From Paracoccaceae bacterium (GTDB taxonomy: Bacteria; Pseudomonadota; Alphaproteobacteria; Rhodobacterales; Rhodobacteraceae): a stretch of DNA of 64,000 bases. Shown here piece after piece: positions 18,414 through 27,108 of this stretch (position 1 is the stretch's first letter; every line of letters begins with the position of its first letter). The DNA is taken from positions 62,001 to 126,000 of the forward strand of contig CACGIS010000001.1 in NCBI GenBank assembly GCA_902573175.1, written 5' to 3'. The notes under the pieces are model-generated. The model was not told where the DNA came from. It saw nothing but the letters and a program-made list of their open reading frames with translations, and searched no databases. The translations under genes and the position numbers were made by a program.

Positions 18414-19481
18414 TTGGGTGTATTACCAAGCCAATCTATTAGTAAACTAATTTTAAAAAAAATTATATTTGCGGATAGCAAAATAGAAACAAGTCAAATC
18501 CAACCGGCCAGCCTAGATCTCCGTCTTGGTAATGTCGCCTGGCGAATACGAGCATCCTTCTTAACTGGAAAAGAAAAAAGTGTATCAGATTTGTTAGATG
18601 AATTCAAAATGCATCAAATCGACATGATGGAAGGCGCTGTTTTAGAAAAAGGTTGTGTCTACTTAATCCCACTTAAAGAGAACTTAAGCTTACCAGCAGA
18701 TTTAAGTGCCATAGCTAATGCAAAGAGTTCAACAGGTCGATTGGACCTTTTAACAAGGGTTATTACTGATAAAGGTACTGAATTTGATAGAATTCCTGCT
18801 GGATATAATGGCCAATTATTTGTTGAAATATGCCCCCGGTCATTTTCAGTACTGGTTAGACCCGGTATGCGTTTAAACCAAATTCGCTTCAGGCAAGGCC
18901 AGGCTATTTTAACAGACGAAGAGTTGTCAGAACTTCATAATGAAGAAACGTTAATAGATAGCGAACCAAAGATAGATGCGGGCCTGGGGTTTTCAGTAGA
19001 CTTACAACCAGTAAAAGGCTCCTTAGTCGGCTACCAGGCAAAACCACACACAGGAATAATAGATTTAGATAAGGTAAAAACTTATAAACGTGAGGATTTT
19101 TGGCAAGAAGTCCACAGCTCGAATAGTAAAATTATCTTGGATCCTGATGCTTTTTATATCCTTGTAAGTAGAGAATCTGTTCACATCCCTCCTGCTTATG
19201 CTGCAGAAATGGCCCCTTATCTGGCAATGGTTGGCGAATTTCGAGTCCATTATGCTGGATTTTTTGATCCAGGATTTGGTCATGCCAATGCAGGTGGCTC
19301 AGGTTCTCGTGGGGTTTTAGAGGTTCGGTGTCACGAGGCACCTTTTGTTTTAGAGCACGGTCAAATTGTGGGGAGGTTAGTATATGAGAGAATGGCTGAA
19401 ACTCCCGAAGAATTGTACGGTGAGAATATAAAGTCTAATTACCAAGGTCAGGGTTTAAAACTATCAAAGCACTTTAAATAG
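18414..19481 (+). CDS. dcd: 2'-deoxycytidine 5'-triphosphate deaminase, long two-domain form
   Basis: A 355-residue protein, about twice the size of classical Dcd (near 190). The first half has QPASLDLRLGN and the active-site region GTEFDRIPAGYNGQLFVEI followed by RPGMRLNQIRF. The second half repeats the dUTPase-like fold with HIPPAYAAEMAPYLAMVG and FFDPGFGHANAGGSGSRG, ending VGRLVYERM. It converts dCTP to dUTP for dTTP synthesis. The start is TTG at 18414 with AGGAG (18400-18404) 9 nt upstream. Its 3' end overlaps convergent scpB by 8 nt. The long form is what alphaproteobacteria such as Rhodobacteraceae carry. Confidence 0.88.
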   Translation: MGVLPSQSISKLILKKIIFADSKIETSQIQPASLDLRLGNVAWRIRASFLTGKEKSVSDLLDEFKMHQIDMMEGAVLEKGCVYLIPLKENLSLPADLSAIANAKSSTGRLDLLTRVITDKGTEFDRIPAGYNGQLFVEICPRSFSVLVRPGMRLNQIRFRQGQAILTDEELSELHNEETLIDSEPKIDAGLGFSVDLQPVKGSLVGYQAKPHTGIIDLDKVKTYKREDFWQEVHSSNSKIILDPDAFYILVSRESVHIPPAYAAEMAPYLAMVGEFRVHYAGFFDPGFGHANAGGSGSRGVLEVRCHEAPFVLEHGQIVGRLVYERMAETPEELYGENIKSNYQGQGLKLSKHFK

Positions 19482-20127
19482 TCTTTTCTTCGTTAAAAAG
19501 TTCGCTCTGTTGATCTTCACCTTCCAAAATTTCTTCTCGTGCAAGCGACCCAGGTGGCCTAGGGCTTTCAAGAAGTCCTGCAGATTTTAACTCTTTCAAT
19601 CCGGGTAGATCGCGGGCACTTTCGAGACCAAAATGGTCAAGAAAGTTTTGAGTTATAGTAAACGTAACAGGCCTCCCTGGCGACACTCGTCTTCGTCCAA
19701 TCTTGATCCAATCTAGTTCCATTAACAGATCAATTGTTCCACGAGAAACACTCACCCCTCGAATCTCTTCAATTTCTGCTCGAGTCACAGGTTGATGGTA
19801 TGCTATTATTGCGAGTGTCTCCACAGCCGCCCTAGAAAGTTTTCTAACTTCAACTGTTTCCTTCTGCATAAGAAAACTCAGATCTGAAGCAGTTCGAAGA
19901 GCCCAACAATCACCAACTTTTACTAAATTGATACCCCTACTCTTGTACTTTTCCTTTAAGTTTTTGAGCGCCTGCTCTGGCTCACAACCATGCGGTAAGC
20001 GGCCAATGATTTCTTTAACTGTCACCGGATTTGAACTAGCAAAAAGAATAGCCTCTACCATTCGTTCTTGTTGATCGATTTTAGGAGCCTCAAATAAGGA
20101 GTCTGTTAATTTTTCTTCTTCGATCAT
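19474..20127 (-). CDS. scpB: Segregation and condensation protein B
   Basis: A 217-residue ScpB with two winged-helix domains; core motifs are ERMVEAILFASSNPVTVKEI, the ALRTASDLSFLM segment and LSRAAVETLAIIAYHQPVTR, then EIEEIRGVSVSRGTIDLLM. ScpB dimers bind ScpA to form the kleisin part of the SMC condensin. Its ATG overlaps the scpA stop (ATGA), showing translational coupling. It ends the argS-SPOR-nagZ-scpA-scpB run. Confidence 0.94.
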   Translation of the reverse strand: MIEEEKLTDSLFEAPKIDQQERMVEAILFASSNPVTVKEIIGRLPHGCEPEQALKNLKEKYKSRGINLVKVGDCWALRTASDLSFLMQKETVEVRKLSRAAVETLAIIAYHQPVTRAEIEEIRGVSVSRGTIDLLMELDWIKIGRRRVSPGRPVTFTITQNFLDHFGLESARDLPGLKELKSAGLLESPRPPGSLAREEILEGEDQQSELFNEEKTI

Positions 20128-20939
20128 TTATCCTTACCTCTTGATCTAAATTGTATAGGTCCAAAACTATCACTCTGACGCAACTCGAGATCACCGCTCT
20201 TAGCCAACTCTAATGTTGCGGCAAAAGTTGAGGCCGTGGCACCCCGAATACGGCTTGCTGAAGAAGTCCAATCATCGGGTAAAAAGGTAGAAATATCTAT
20301 CCAACCAATTGTATAACCAATCAATCCGCGCATTCGCTCTAAAGCCTGCTCAAGTGTATAAACATCATCTCGGTCCATAACCAATGGTCGAAACTCATCC
20401 TTTGTTTTTATTCGAGCATAAGCTTGGATTAAGTCCAAAAGAGAGGTATCGTATTTTGTCCACTTGATTTTTTCAACTTTTTCCTCAATCCCTCTTGCAA
20501 AGAAATCTCTTCCCAGTTGATCTCTAGCCATTAACTTAGCCGCCACGTCGCGCATCGCCTGTAATCTTTCGAGTTGAAACGCTAGATGTGCTGCTAATTC
20601 TTCTCCTGTCGGCTCATTCTCATCTGGGTTAGGAGGAAGCAGTAAACGAGATTTCAGAAAAGCAAGCCAGGCTGCCATAACTAAATAATCAGCTGCCAGC
20701 TCAATTTTTAATGAGCGGGCTTTTTCAATAAAATCCAGATACTGTTCTGCTAGCTGAAGAATAGAAATCTTCATTAAATCTAATTTCTGCGTGCGTGACA
20801 AACTTAGAAGAAGGTCTAATGGGCCTTCGAAACCTTCAATATCAACAATCAACTCATCTGAGGCCATCAATTCAGATGAAAAAGAATTAGAATCAAAACT
20901 TTCATTTGGATATTTGCTATCAATTACCATTTGGTTCAC
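20124..20939 (-). CDS. scpA: Segregation and condensation protein A (kleisin)
   Basis: A 271-residue ScpA. The kleisin N-domain is clear: FEGPLDLLLSLSRTQKLDLM followed by ISILQLAEQYLDFIEKA and LVMAAWLAFLKSRLLLP. The C-terminal winged-helix region is less conserved. It bridges SMC heads with ScpB during chromosome segregation. It probably starts at GTG 20939, where GTGA overlaps the nagZ stop; an ATG 9 nt further is possible. Cotranscribed with nagZ and scpB. Confidence 0.94.
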   Translation of the reverse strand: MNQMVIDSKYPNESFDSNSFSSELMASDELIVDIEGFEGPLDLLLSLSRTQKLDLMKISILQLAEQYLDFIEKARSLKIELAADYLVMAAWLAFLKSRLLLPPNPDENEPTGEELAAHLAFQLERLQAMRDVAAKLMARDQLGRDFFARGIEEKVEKIKWTKYDTSLLDLIQAYARIKTKDEFRPLVMDRDDVYTLEQALERMRGLIGYTIGWIDISTFLPDDWTSSASRIRGATASTFAATLELAKSGDLELRQSDSFGPIQFRSRGKDK

Positions 20940-21931
20940 GAACTCTGTGACGACTCTAAATTCTCAATTTTATTATGCTCTATCTTTTTTCTTTCTTCAA
21001 TGACAGAGGACATGCGGGATAATGTCAATGTGCTTGGAACCACTCCTGAATCGATGATTTCTTTCATCTCAAAAAGTTTTGCATTGCAGTGTAATATTAC
21101 ATCATTTCCAGCTTCTATTAAATTTGTAGTACGTTTCTTTATATCACCTGGCAAAGCTGCCATAGAAATGTCATCACTTATTAAAAGACCGGAAAATTTT
21201 ATATCATTGCGAATAATATCAATTAGTTTTTTTGAAGTGCTTGCCGCCGAATAAGGATCTATAGCCTCAAAGAGCACATGAGCTGACATTGCTATTTCAG
21301 CATCACAAAAAGCCCTAAAAACCGCAAAATCATTTGCCAAAAGTTCTTTTTTACTCGCTTTAACAACAGGTAACTCAAAGTGGCTATCATGTGATGCAAA
21401 GCCATGGCCTGGCATGTGTTTAATTATTGGGAAAACGCCATTTGATTTTAAAGCATCGTATGCAACTCTCCCAAGCGAGATGACGTCAGACTTGTTGACA
21501 CCGTAACATCTATTGCGCAAAAATCTGTGAGTAGTTGGCCGGGCAATATCAAGTACTGGAGCGCAATTAAAATCAATACCAAGCGCAAGTAATTCGTTTG
21601 CTATTTCCGAAAAACGAAGTTTAAAAATACTTTTAGCATTTTGCCCAGCCTTTTGAGCCTCATCTAAAGGTGGTGGTCTATATAACGCCAAAGGAGGATT
21701 AATACGTTGAACCCTGCCACCCTCTTGATCAATTAAAATTGGAGCGTACCAACCGACAGCATCTCTTAACGATTGACACAATTCGTTAACTTGCTTTGCA
21801 TTAACAATATTTCTAGAGAAAAGAATAAAACCAAAAGGCAAAGTCTCTTTAAAGAAGTTAAACTCGACTTCTGTTAACCTGGGGCCTTCACATCCAAAAA
21901 TAACTGCATTTTTGATGGATTTGGATATCAT
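20936..21931 (-). CDS. nagZ: Beta-N-acetylhexosaminidase (peptidoglycan recycling)
   Basis: A 331-residue GH3 enzyme, which cleaves GlcNAc from anhydro-muropeptides in the cytoplasm. Features: PFGFILFSRNIVNAKQVNEL, the substrate loop DQEGGRVQR, the catalytic-loop region IKHMPGHGFASHDSHFELP with the Asp-His dyad, and ISDDISMAAL. The start ATG at 21931 directly follows the TGA of the SPOR gene. Its association with scpAB and a SPOR protein is a standard alphaproteobacterial block. Confidence 0.93.
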   Translation of the reverse strand: MISKSIKNAVIFGCEGPRLTEVEFNFFKETLPFGFILFSRNIVNAKQVNELCQSLRDAVGWYAPILIDQEGGRVQRINPPLALYRPPPLDEAQKAGQNAKSIFKLRFSEIANELLALGIDFNCAPVLDIARPTTHRFLRNRCYGVNKSDVISLGRVAYDALKSNGVFPIIKHMPGHGFASHDSHFELPVVKASKKELLANDFAVFRAFCDAEIAMSAHVLFEAIDPYSAASTSKKLIDIIRNDIKFSGLLISDDISMAALPGDIKKRTTNLIEAGNDVILHCNAKLFEMKEIIDSGVVPSTLTLSRMSSVIEERKKIEHNKIENLESSQSS

Positions 21932-22852
21932 TCAGCGCGTCACGACGGGAATACATGCTACTCTATCACTTATCGCACTACAAAATTGTCTAGCATCCGA
22001 GATGTCATCGAAACCTGAAGCTCTTAAGCGATAAAATATTTTACCACCGCTTTCTGCCTTTTGAACAATCATTTTCTTCGAAAACAATATAGAACCAAGA
22101 AGTTTTTCAAAACGTTGCCATTCACTCCTAGCTAGATTTTTATTTTCAAACGCCCCGAGCTGGACCACCGCGCTCCCTATAGGTAGATTAGAAATTGGCT
22201 CATTATTAACTACCTGGTCTCCAGTTGTTTTGTTATTTCGACGAGAAATCATGGGGCGAATTTTGGGCCTTAACAGGGTAAGCGAATCCACAGTATCATC
22301 AGTAATTGATAGCGCAAGAGACACTGCATTTTCTATTTCTATTTTCTTTTGGGAAAATGCCACTTTCGAAAGAACTACTTCCTTTTTTGAACTAGTATCT
22401 ACCTCTATTTCGTTAGATACCTCTCTCAAATTTATACTATTTTCAGCATTCACCTCTTTAATTTCAAATGTCCCATCATATGTATTTGATTTGACATCTT
22501 CGGTAACTTGCAATGCTAAATGCTCCGCATTCAAAATATCTGCTGCAGGTGCGAGATGTATTTCGTTCGATAACAAAGGCTTTTCATTTACCGCAAATTG
22601 GGTCACGGATAAACCTTGATTAGCAGCGGTCAGACCACCTGGATCATCAGGAGCCACTCTAAGCGGACCCAATTGGGCCCTAACTACAGGAATCTGATTT
22701 ATGTCCCTAACAATTAATTGGTAACTCCAACCTATAGCGCTGGCCAACAGAAAAAACGACAAAGCCGCCCCAGTCCAATAAAAAATCATATTTGGTTTGA
22801 ATTTAACCTGTTTTTCTTCGCCAGCTAAAGCTGTCTCACTGCCTTCTAACAT
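21932..22852 (-). CDS. SPOR-domain membrane protein
   Basis: A 306-residue single-pass protein: a short cytoplasmic N-terminus, one membrane helix (about residues 25-45, TGAALSFFLLASAIGW), a long low-complexity periplasmic linker rich in Ser, Glu and Asn, and a C-terminal SPOR domain (about residues 230-303) with GSAVVQLGAFENKNLARSEW and YRLRASGFDDISDARQFC. SPOR domains bind glycan strands lacking stem peptides, placing proteins at the division site. Between argS and nagZ on the minus strand. The exact partner is unknown. Confidence 0.88.
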   Translation of the reverse strand: MLEGSETALAGEEKQVKFKPNMIFYWTGAALSFFLLASAIGWSYQLIVRDINQIPVVRAQLGPLRVAPDDPGGLTAANQGLSVTQFAVNEKPLLSNEIHLAPAADILNAEHLALQVTEDVKSNTYDGTFEIKEVNAENSINLREVSNEIEVDTSSKKEVVLSKVAFSQKKIEIENAVSLALSITDDTVDSLTLLRPKIRPMISRRNNKTTGDQVVNNEPISNLPIGSAVVQLGAFENKNLARSEWQRFEKLLGSILFSKKMIVQKAESGGKIFYRLRASGFDDISDARQFCSAISDRVACIPVVTR

Positions 22853-22903
22853 ACTGCCTCCAGAGAAATCTCTAGTAATTTGCCTCGGCCAGCTGTCGTT
22901 TTT

Positions 22904-24649
22904 TTAATTCATATGAGTTGCTGGCTCTACCCCTAGAATACCAAGACCTGAGGAAATAACAACTAAAACAGCCGAAATCATGGCCATTTTTGTGCAAGTT
23001 GCTTTATGGTCATTTTCTTGGATAAATCTCAACTCATCATTTTCACTGCCTTTATTCCATAAACTATGAAAATCCCCTGCTAGTTCATAGAGATAGAAAG
23101 CTATACGATGGGGCTCATGAGTTTTGGCAGAGATTTCAACAAGTCGAGGCCACTCAGCTAACTTTTTCGCAATTTTAATTTCTGCTTCGTGTGTAATTTT
23201 GGAAAATGTTTCATACCTAACCTGCTCCGGATCAAAATGAATTCCAACTTCTTTAGCTTTTCGGAATACACTATGGATTCTGGCACTGGCGTACTGAACG
23301 TAATAAACAGGGTTATCTTTGCTTTGCTCAAGAACCTTTTCAAAGTCAAAGTCTAATGGGGCATCATTTTTTCGTGTTAACATTACAAAACGAGTTACGT
23401 CAGAACCAACTTGATCCACTAGGTCTCGCAAAGTTACAAATGTCCCTGCCCTTTTCGACATTTTAAATGGCTCTCCTCGTTTGAACAACTTGACTAGCTG
23501 GGTTAACTTTATGTCGAATTTGACTTTATCATCTGAAAGTGCAGACACAGCAGCCTTCATTCGCTTGACATATCCACCATGATCAGCACCAAACACATCA
23601 ATCAAATGATCAAAATTTCGCTCTACTTTATCAAAGTGATAGGCAATATCTGGAGCAAAGTAAGTCCACGCTCCATCAGACTTTTTAATAGGGCGGTCTA
23701 CATCATCGCCATGAGAAGTGGATTTAAATAAAGTTTGAACCCTAGGTTCCCAATCCTCTACTTTCTTGCCCTTGGGAGAATCCAAAATTCCGTCGTATAT
23801 CAAGTTTTTGCTTTTAAGACTATCAATTGCTTTCTCAATTTTGCCACCACCGTATAAAGATTTTTCTGAAAAAAAGGCATCCATCTCGACTCCTAATGCG
23901 GCGAGGTCATCTTTTATCAGTTTCATCATAGCATCTGTCGAAAATTCACGAACATCTTCCAACCAGTAATGCTCTGGTTTATCGATATAATCAGAACCAA
24001 CTTTTTCTTTAAGTGCCTGTCCCACTGAGATGAGATAATTACCTGGATATGTTCCATCTTCAAAAGTAACTTCTTGACCGTGAGCCTCAAGATAGCGAAG
24101 ATAAACTGACCTAGCTAATGTATCCACCTGGGATCCACCGTCATTTATATAATATTCACGTGTGACTTTATATCCGGCAAAACTTAATAATTCTGACAGA
24201 GCATCTCCAAAAACTGCTCCACGAGTGTGTCCAACATGAAGTGGCCCTGTTGGGTTTGCTGAAACAAATTCAACATTGACGCGCAAATTTTTACCTAATC
24301 CTGTCCGGCCATATGCGCTATCCAACTCTAAAATTTTATTTAAATTTGATTGCCAGGCCTTAATGCTTATTCGAAGATTTATAAAACCAGGACCGGCAAC
24401 TTGCAAATTTTCAATAATGTCCACATTAGATAATCGATTTGCTAAGTTTTCAGCAATTTCCCTTGGGTTTTTTTTTGCGCTTTTGGACAGAACCATAGCT
24501 GCGTTAGTGGCCATATCACCGTGCAAAGGGTCTCGAGGAGGCTCAACTGCCACACTGGTCATATCCAAACCAGCGGGAAGTTCTCCAGCAGCAACCATGC
24601 CATCAAGTTCCTTTAGTACATGCTGTCTTACTGTGTAAAAGAGATCCAT
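22904..24649 (-). CDS. argS: Arginyl-tRNA synthetase
   Basis: A 581-residue class I synthetase. The HIGH motif is HVGH in NPTGPLHVGHTRGAVFGD; the KMSKS-equivalent is KMSKRAGTFVTL. The N-terminal Add1 domain and the C-terminal anticodon-binding DALR domain (about residues 460-581, with HSLWNKGSENDELRFI) are present. It charges tRNA-Arg. It heads the minus-strand run continuing into the SPOR, nagZ and scpAB genes, with a 51-nt gap to the SPOR gene. Confidence 0.96.
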   Translation of the reverse strand: MDLFYTVRQHVLKELDGMVAAGELPAGLDMTSVAVEPPRDPLHGDMATNAAMVLSKSAKKNPREIAENLANRLSNVDIIENLQVAGPGFINLRISIKAWQSNLNKILELDSAYGRTGLGKNLRVNVEFVSANPTGPLHVGHTRGAVFGDALSELLSFAGYKVTREYYINDGGSQVDTLARSVYLRYLEAHGQEVTFEDGTYPGNYLISVGQALKEKVGSDYIDKPEHYWLEDVREFSTDAMMKLIKDDLAALGVEMDAFFSEKSLYGGGKIEKAIDSLKSKNLIYDGILDSPKGKKVEDWEPRVQTLFKSTSHGDDVDRPIKKSDGAWTYFAPDIAYHFDKVERNFDHLIDVFGADHGGYVKRMKAAVSALSDDKVKFDIKLTQLVKLFKRGEPFKMSKRAGTFVTLRDLVDQVGSDVTRFVMLTRKNDAPLDFDFEKVLEQSKDNPVYYVQYASARIHSVFRKAKEVGIHFDPEQVRYETFSKITHEAEIKIAKKLAEWPRLVEISAKTHEPHRIAFYLYELAGDFHSLWNKGSENDELRFIQENDHKATCTKMAMISAVLVVISSGLGILGVEPATHMN

Positions 24650-24740
24650 TAACTTTTATTCCTCTGTTTTGCGGTTTAACAGGGTGTACAGCTACGTCAA
24701 GATCAAGCCACACTAATTAAATTAATTGACTATATTTTGA

Positions 24741-25907
24741 TTACCTAAGAATATTTTTTTCAAACACTTTACTGTGTTGAGTTAATGCATATCGATCCGT
24801 CATCCCAGAAATGTAATCCGCAACCACTCTCGCCAGGTCAGTTTTATTGGATGACATATCAGATTTTTGTTTCCATTCAGAGGGTAGATAACTGGGATCA
24901 TTAATGTATTTTTTGAATAGATTTTTTAATTTAAAAGTGACTATTTTTCGCATCTCAATAACTTTAGGTGAACGATACATATTATTGAATAAAAATGATT
25001 TTATTTCCTTTAAAGCTAAAAATTTTTTATCCGAAAATCGTATTACAGGCCCACTAGCATTCCGAATGTCCTCTATAGAATTGGGTGAAAGTTCTAAGAT
25101 AATACTTTTTGAACTGGAAATAACATCCTCAACCAAAATACCAAAAAAACGCCGAAGAGCCTCGTGTCTACGCCTATACAAGTCCAAGTTTGGATAAATT
25201 TTGTCAACTTCATCGTAACATTTTTCAATTAATGGTAAGCGCTTTATGTCATCATCGGTAAATAGTTTTGCTCTGAGCCCGTCATGTAGGTCATGACTGT
25301 TATAAGCTATATCATCTGAAATAGCTGCTACCTGGGCCTCTGCGCTCGCAAAAGTATTCAAGTTAAGACTATGAACAGCGTTATATTGCTTGAGTGCAAA
25401 TGGTATTGGCTCCTTAATCGGACCATTATGCTTTGCAATTCCTTCTAACGTATCCCAAGTAAGGTTAAGCCCATCAAAATCAGCATAATGTTGCTCAAGC
25501 TTGGTAACTATTCTTAATGCCTGAGCATTATGATCGAACCCACCATATTTCATCATCAATTGATCCAAAGCTTCCTCGCCAGTATGACCAAATGGGGTAT
25601 GTCCCAAATCATGCGCTAGGGCGATTGCCTCTGATAAGTCATAATTGAGATCTAACGCTGTGCTTATAGTTCTAGCAACTTGGGCAACTTCGAGGGTATG
25701 CGTCAACCGAGTACGAAAGTAATCACCTTCATTCTCTACAAAGACCTGAGTTTTATGTTTTAATCTTCGGAAAGCCGAACAATGTAAAACACGATCGCGA
25801 TCTCTCTGGTAACAAGAGCGATAGTTACTTTCCCTTTCTCTAAAATATCTATGGTTTGAAAGATTTTTTTCAAAGCTTGGATCGGCTGCAAATCGAGCAA
25901 GCATCAT
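24741..25907 (-). CDS. dgt: Deoxyguanosinetriphosphate triphosphohydrolase-like protein
   Basis: A 388-residue HD-domain phosphohydrolase. The metal-binding HD signature is intact: CSAFRRLKHKTQVF, TRLTHTLEVAQVARTI and ALAHDLGHTPFGHTGEEAL. Such enzymes split dGTP (or other dNTPs) into deoxynucleoside and triphosphate, balancing dNTP pools. The size fits the bacterial type-2 dGTPase-like group. It is transcribed alone, divergent from erpA by 90 nt. Substrate specificity cannot be read from sequence. Confidence 0.91.
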   Translation of the reverse strand: MMLARFAADPSFEKNLSNHRYFRERESNYRSCYQRDRDRVLHCSAFRRLKHKTQVFVENEGDYFRTRLTHTLEVAQVARTISTALDLNYDLSEAIALAHDLGHTPFGHTGEEALDQLMMKYGGFDHNAQALRIVTKLEQHYADFDGLNLTWDTLEGIAKHNGPIKEPIPFALKQYNAVHSLNLNTFASAEAQVAAISDDIAYNSHDLHDGLRAKLFTDDDIKRLPLIEKCYDEVDKIYPNLDLYRRRHEALRRFFGILVEDVISSSKSIILELSPNSIEDIRNASGPVIRFSDKKFLALKEIKSFLFNNMYRSPKVIEMRKIVTFKLKNLFKKYINDPSYLPSEWKQKSDMSSNKTDLARVVADYISGMTDRYALTQHSKVFEKNILR

Positions 25908-25997
25908 AGATATTCCCTTGTTTATAGTTTTTACAATCTCTATTATAATTATAAGAGTTATTTATTGCTATCTATGTTTATTAAAGTGGAGATAAAA

Positions 25998-26321
25998 ATG
26001 CAGCTTCCACCGAAGGTTACTAATCGAGCTTTTGACAGGTTGGCTGAGATTATTCCAGCAAGTTCTGAAAAAGGCTTACGTATTGCCGTTGAAGGGGGTG
26101 GGTGCTCTGGCTTTCAGTATAACATAGAATTGGATACAAAACATGAAGATGACCTAATTTTAGAAAAAGAAGGTAACAAAGTATTTATAGATAGTACCTC
26201 ACTACCCTTTCTGACTAATGCAACAATAGACTTTTCTGAAGAATTGATTGGCGCCCGTTTTATTATCGACAACCCCAATGCGAGTTCTTCTTGCGGATGT
26301 GGTACCAGTTTTTCAATTTGA
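25998..26321 (+). CDS. erpA: Iron-sulfur cluster insertion protein (ErpA/IscA family)
   Basis: A 107-residue A-type carrier with the three cluster cysteines: C36 in EGGGCSGFQY and C99, C101 in SSCGCGTSFSI. It receives Fe-S clusters from the SUF/ISC machinery and passes them to target enzymes. The ATG at 25998 follows GGAG (25988-25991) by 6 nt; the longer open frame is not used. ErpA is favoured over IscA because it stands alone, away from isc or suf genes. xth starts 10 nt after its stop. Confidence 0.9.
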   Translation: MQLPPKVTNRAFDRLAEIIPASSEKGLRIAVEGGGCSGFQYNIELDTKHEDDLILEKEGNKVFIDSTSLPFLTNATIDFSEELIGARFIIDNPNASSSCGCGTSFSI

Positions 26322-26331
26322 AATCTGTTTA

Positions 26332-27108
26332 ATGAAAATAGCAAGCTTCAACATTAATGGCATCAAAGCCAGGACACCCGCTTTAATCGATTGGTTGAAA
26401 GACTCGAGACCAGATGTAGCGCTACTTCAAGAAATCAAATCAATAGATGAGGCTTTTCCCAGAGAAACTTTTGAAGATTTAGGATATAATATTGAAACCC
26501 ATGGGCAGAAGTCCTTCAATGGCGTGGCAATTTTGTCGAAATATCCTTTGCGGGAAATCAGGCGCGGATTGCCAGGCGACGAAAGTGATGAACAAGCAAG
26601 ATGGATTGAAGCCACGATTTGTGCCTCGAGTGAGATAAAAATCTGCTGCTTGTACCTTCCAAACGGAAATCCTCTTGGACCAAAATATGATTATAAATTA
26701 GCCTGGATGGATAGGCTTTTTCTTAGAGCGCACGAGTTGCTTCGTTCTGAGCAAACTTCATTAATTGCTGGAGATTTCAATATTATTCCTCAAACAGAGG
26801 ATGCCGCAACACCAGAAGCATGGCAAAACGACGCCTTATTCAAATTGGAAAGCCGCGCAAAATTTAGAAAAATTTTAAATTTGGGTTTTTTGGATGCATT
26901 TAGAGCATGCAACGATGGTCGTGGTCATTATAGTTTTTGGGATTACCAAGCGGGTGCTTGGGATCGAAATGATGGGATTAGGATTGATCATTTTCTGTTA
27001 TCTCCTAACTGCGCGGACCTGTTAACTAATTGCAAAATTGATAGTGACATAAGGGCGCGCGAGAAACCATCAGACCATGTTCCAATTTGGATCGAGTTAA
27101 ATGTTTAA
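26332..27108 (+). CDS. xth: Exodeoxyribonuclease III / AP endonuclease
   Basis: A 258-residue exonuclease III family enzyme for base-excision repair. Catalytic motifs are present: FNINGIKART, LLQEIKS with the metal-binding Glu, YLPNGNPLG, AGDFNIIPQ, RIDHFLLSP and the terminal SDHVPIW with the Asp-His pair. The start ATG at 26332 has no strong ribosome binding site, so translation may be coupled to erpA, 10 nt upstream. Its 3' end overlaps the convergent monooxygenase by 12 nt. Confidence 0.94.
   Translation: MKIASFNINGIKARTPALIDWLKDSRPDVALLQEIKSIDEAFPRETFEDLGYNIETHGQKSFNGVAILSKYPLREIRRGLPGDESDEQARWIEATICASSEIKICCLYLPNGNPLGPKYDYKLAWMDRLFLRAHELLRSEQTSLIAGDFNIIPQTEDAATPEAWQNDALFKLESRAKFRKILNLGFLDAFRACNDGRGHYSFWDYQAGAWDRNDGIRIDHFLLSPNCADLLTNCKIDSDIRAREKPSDHVPIWIELNV

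Noticed and set aside
18289-18420. Integration site or island at tRNA-Pro
   Set aside because: No repeat of the tRNA 3' end, integrase or composition change follows; dcd starts directly downstream.
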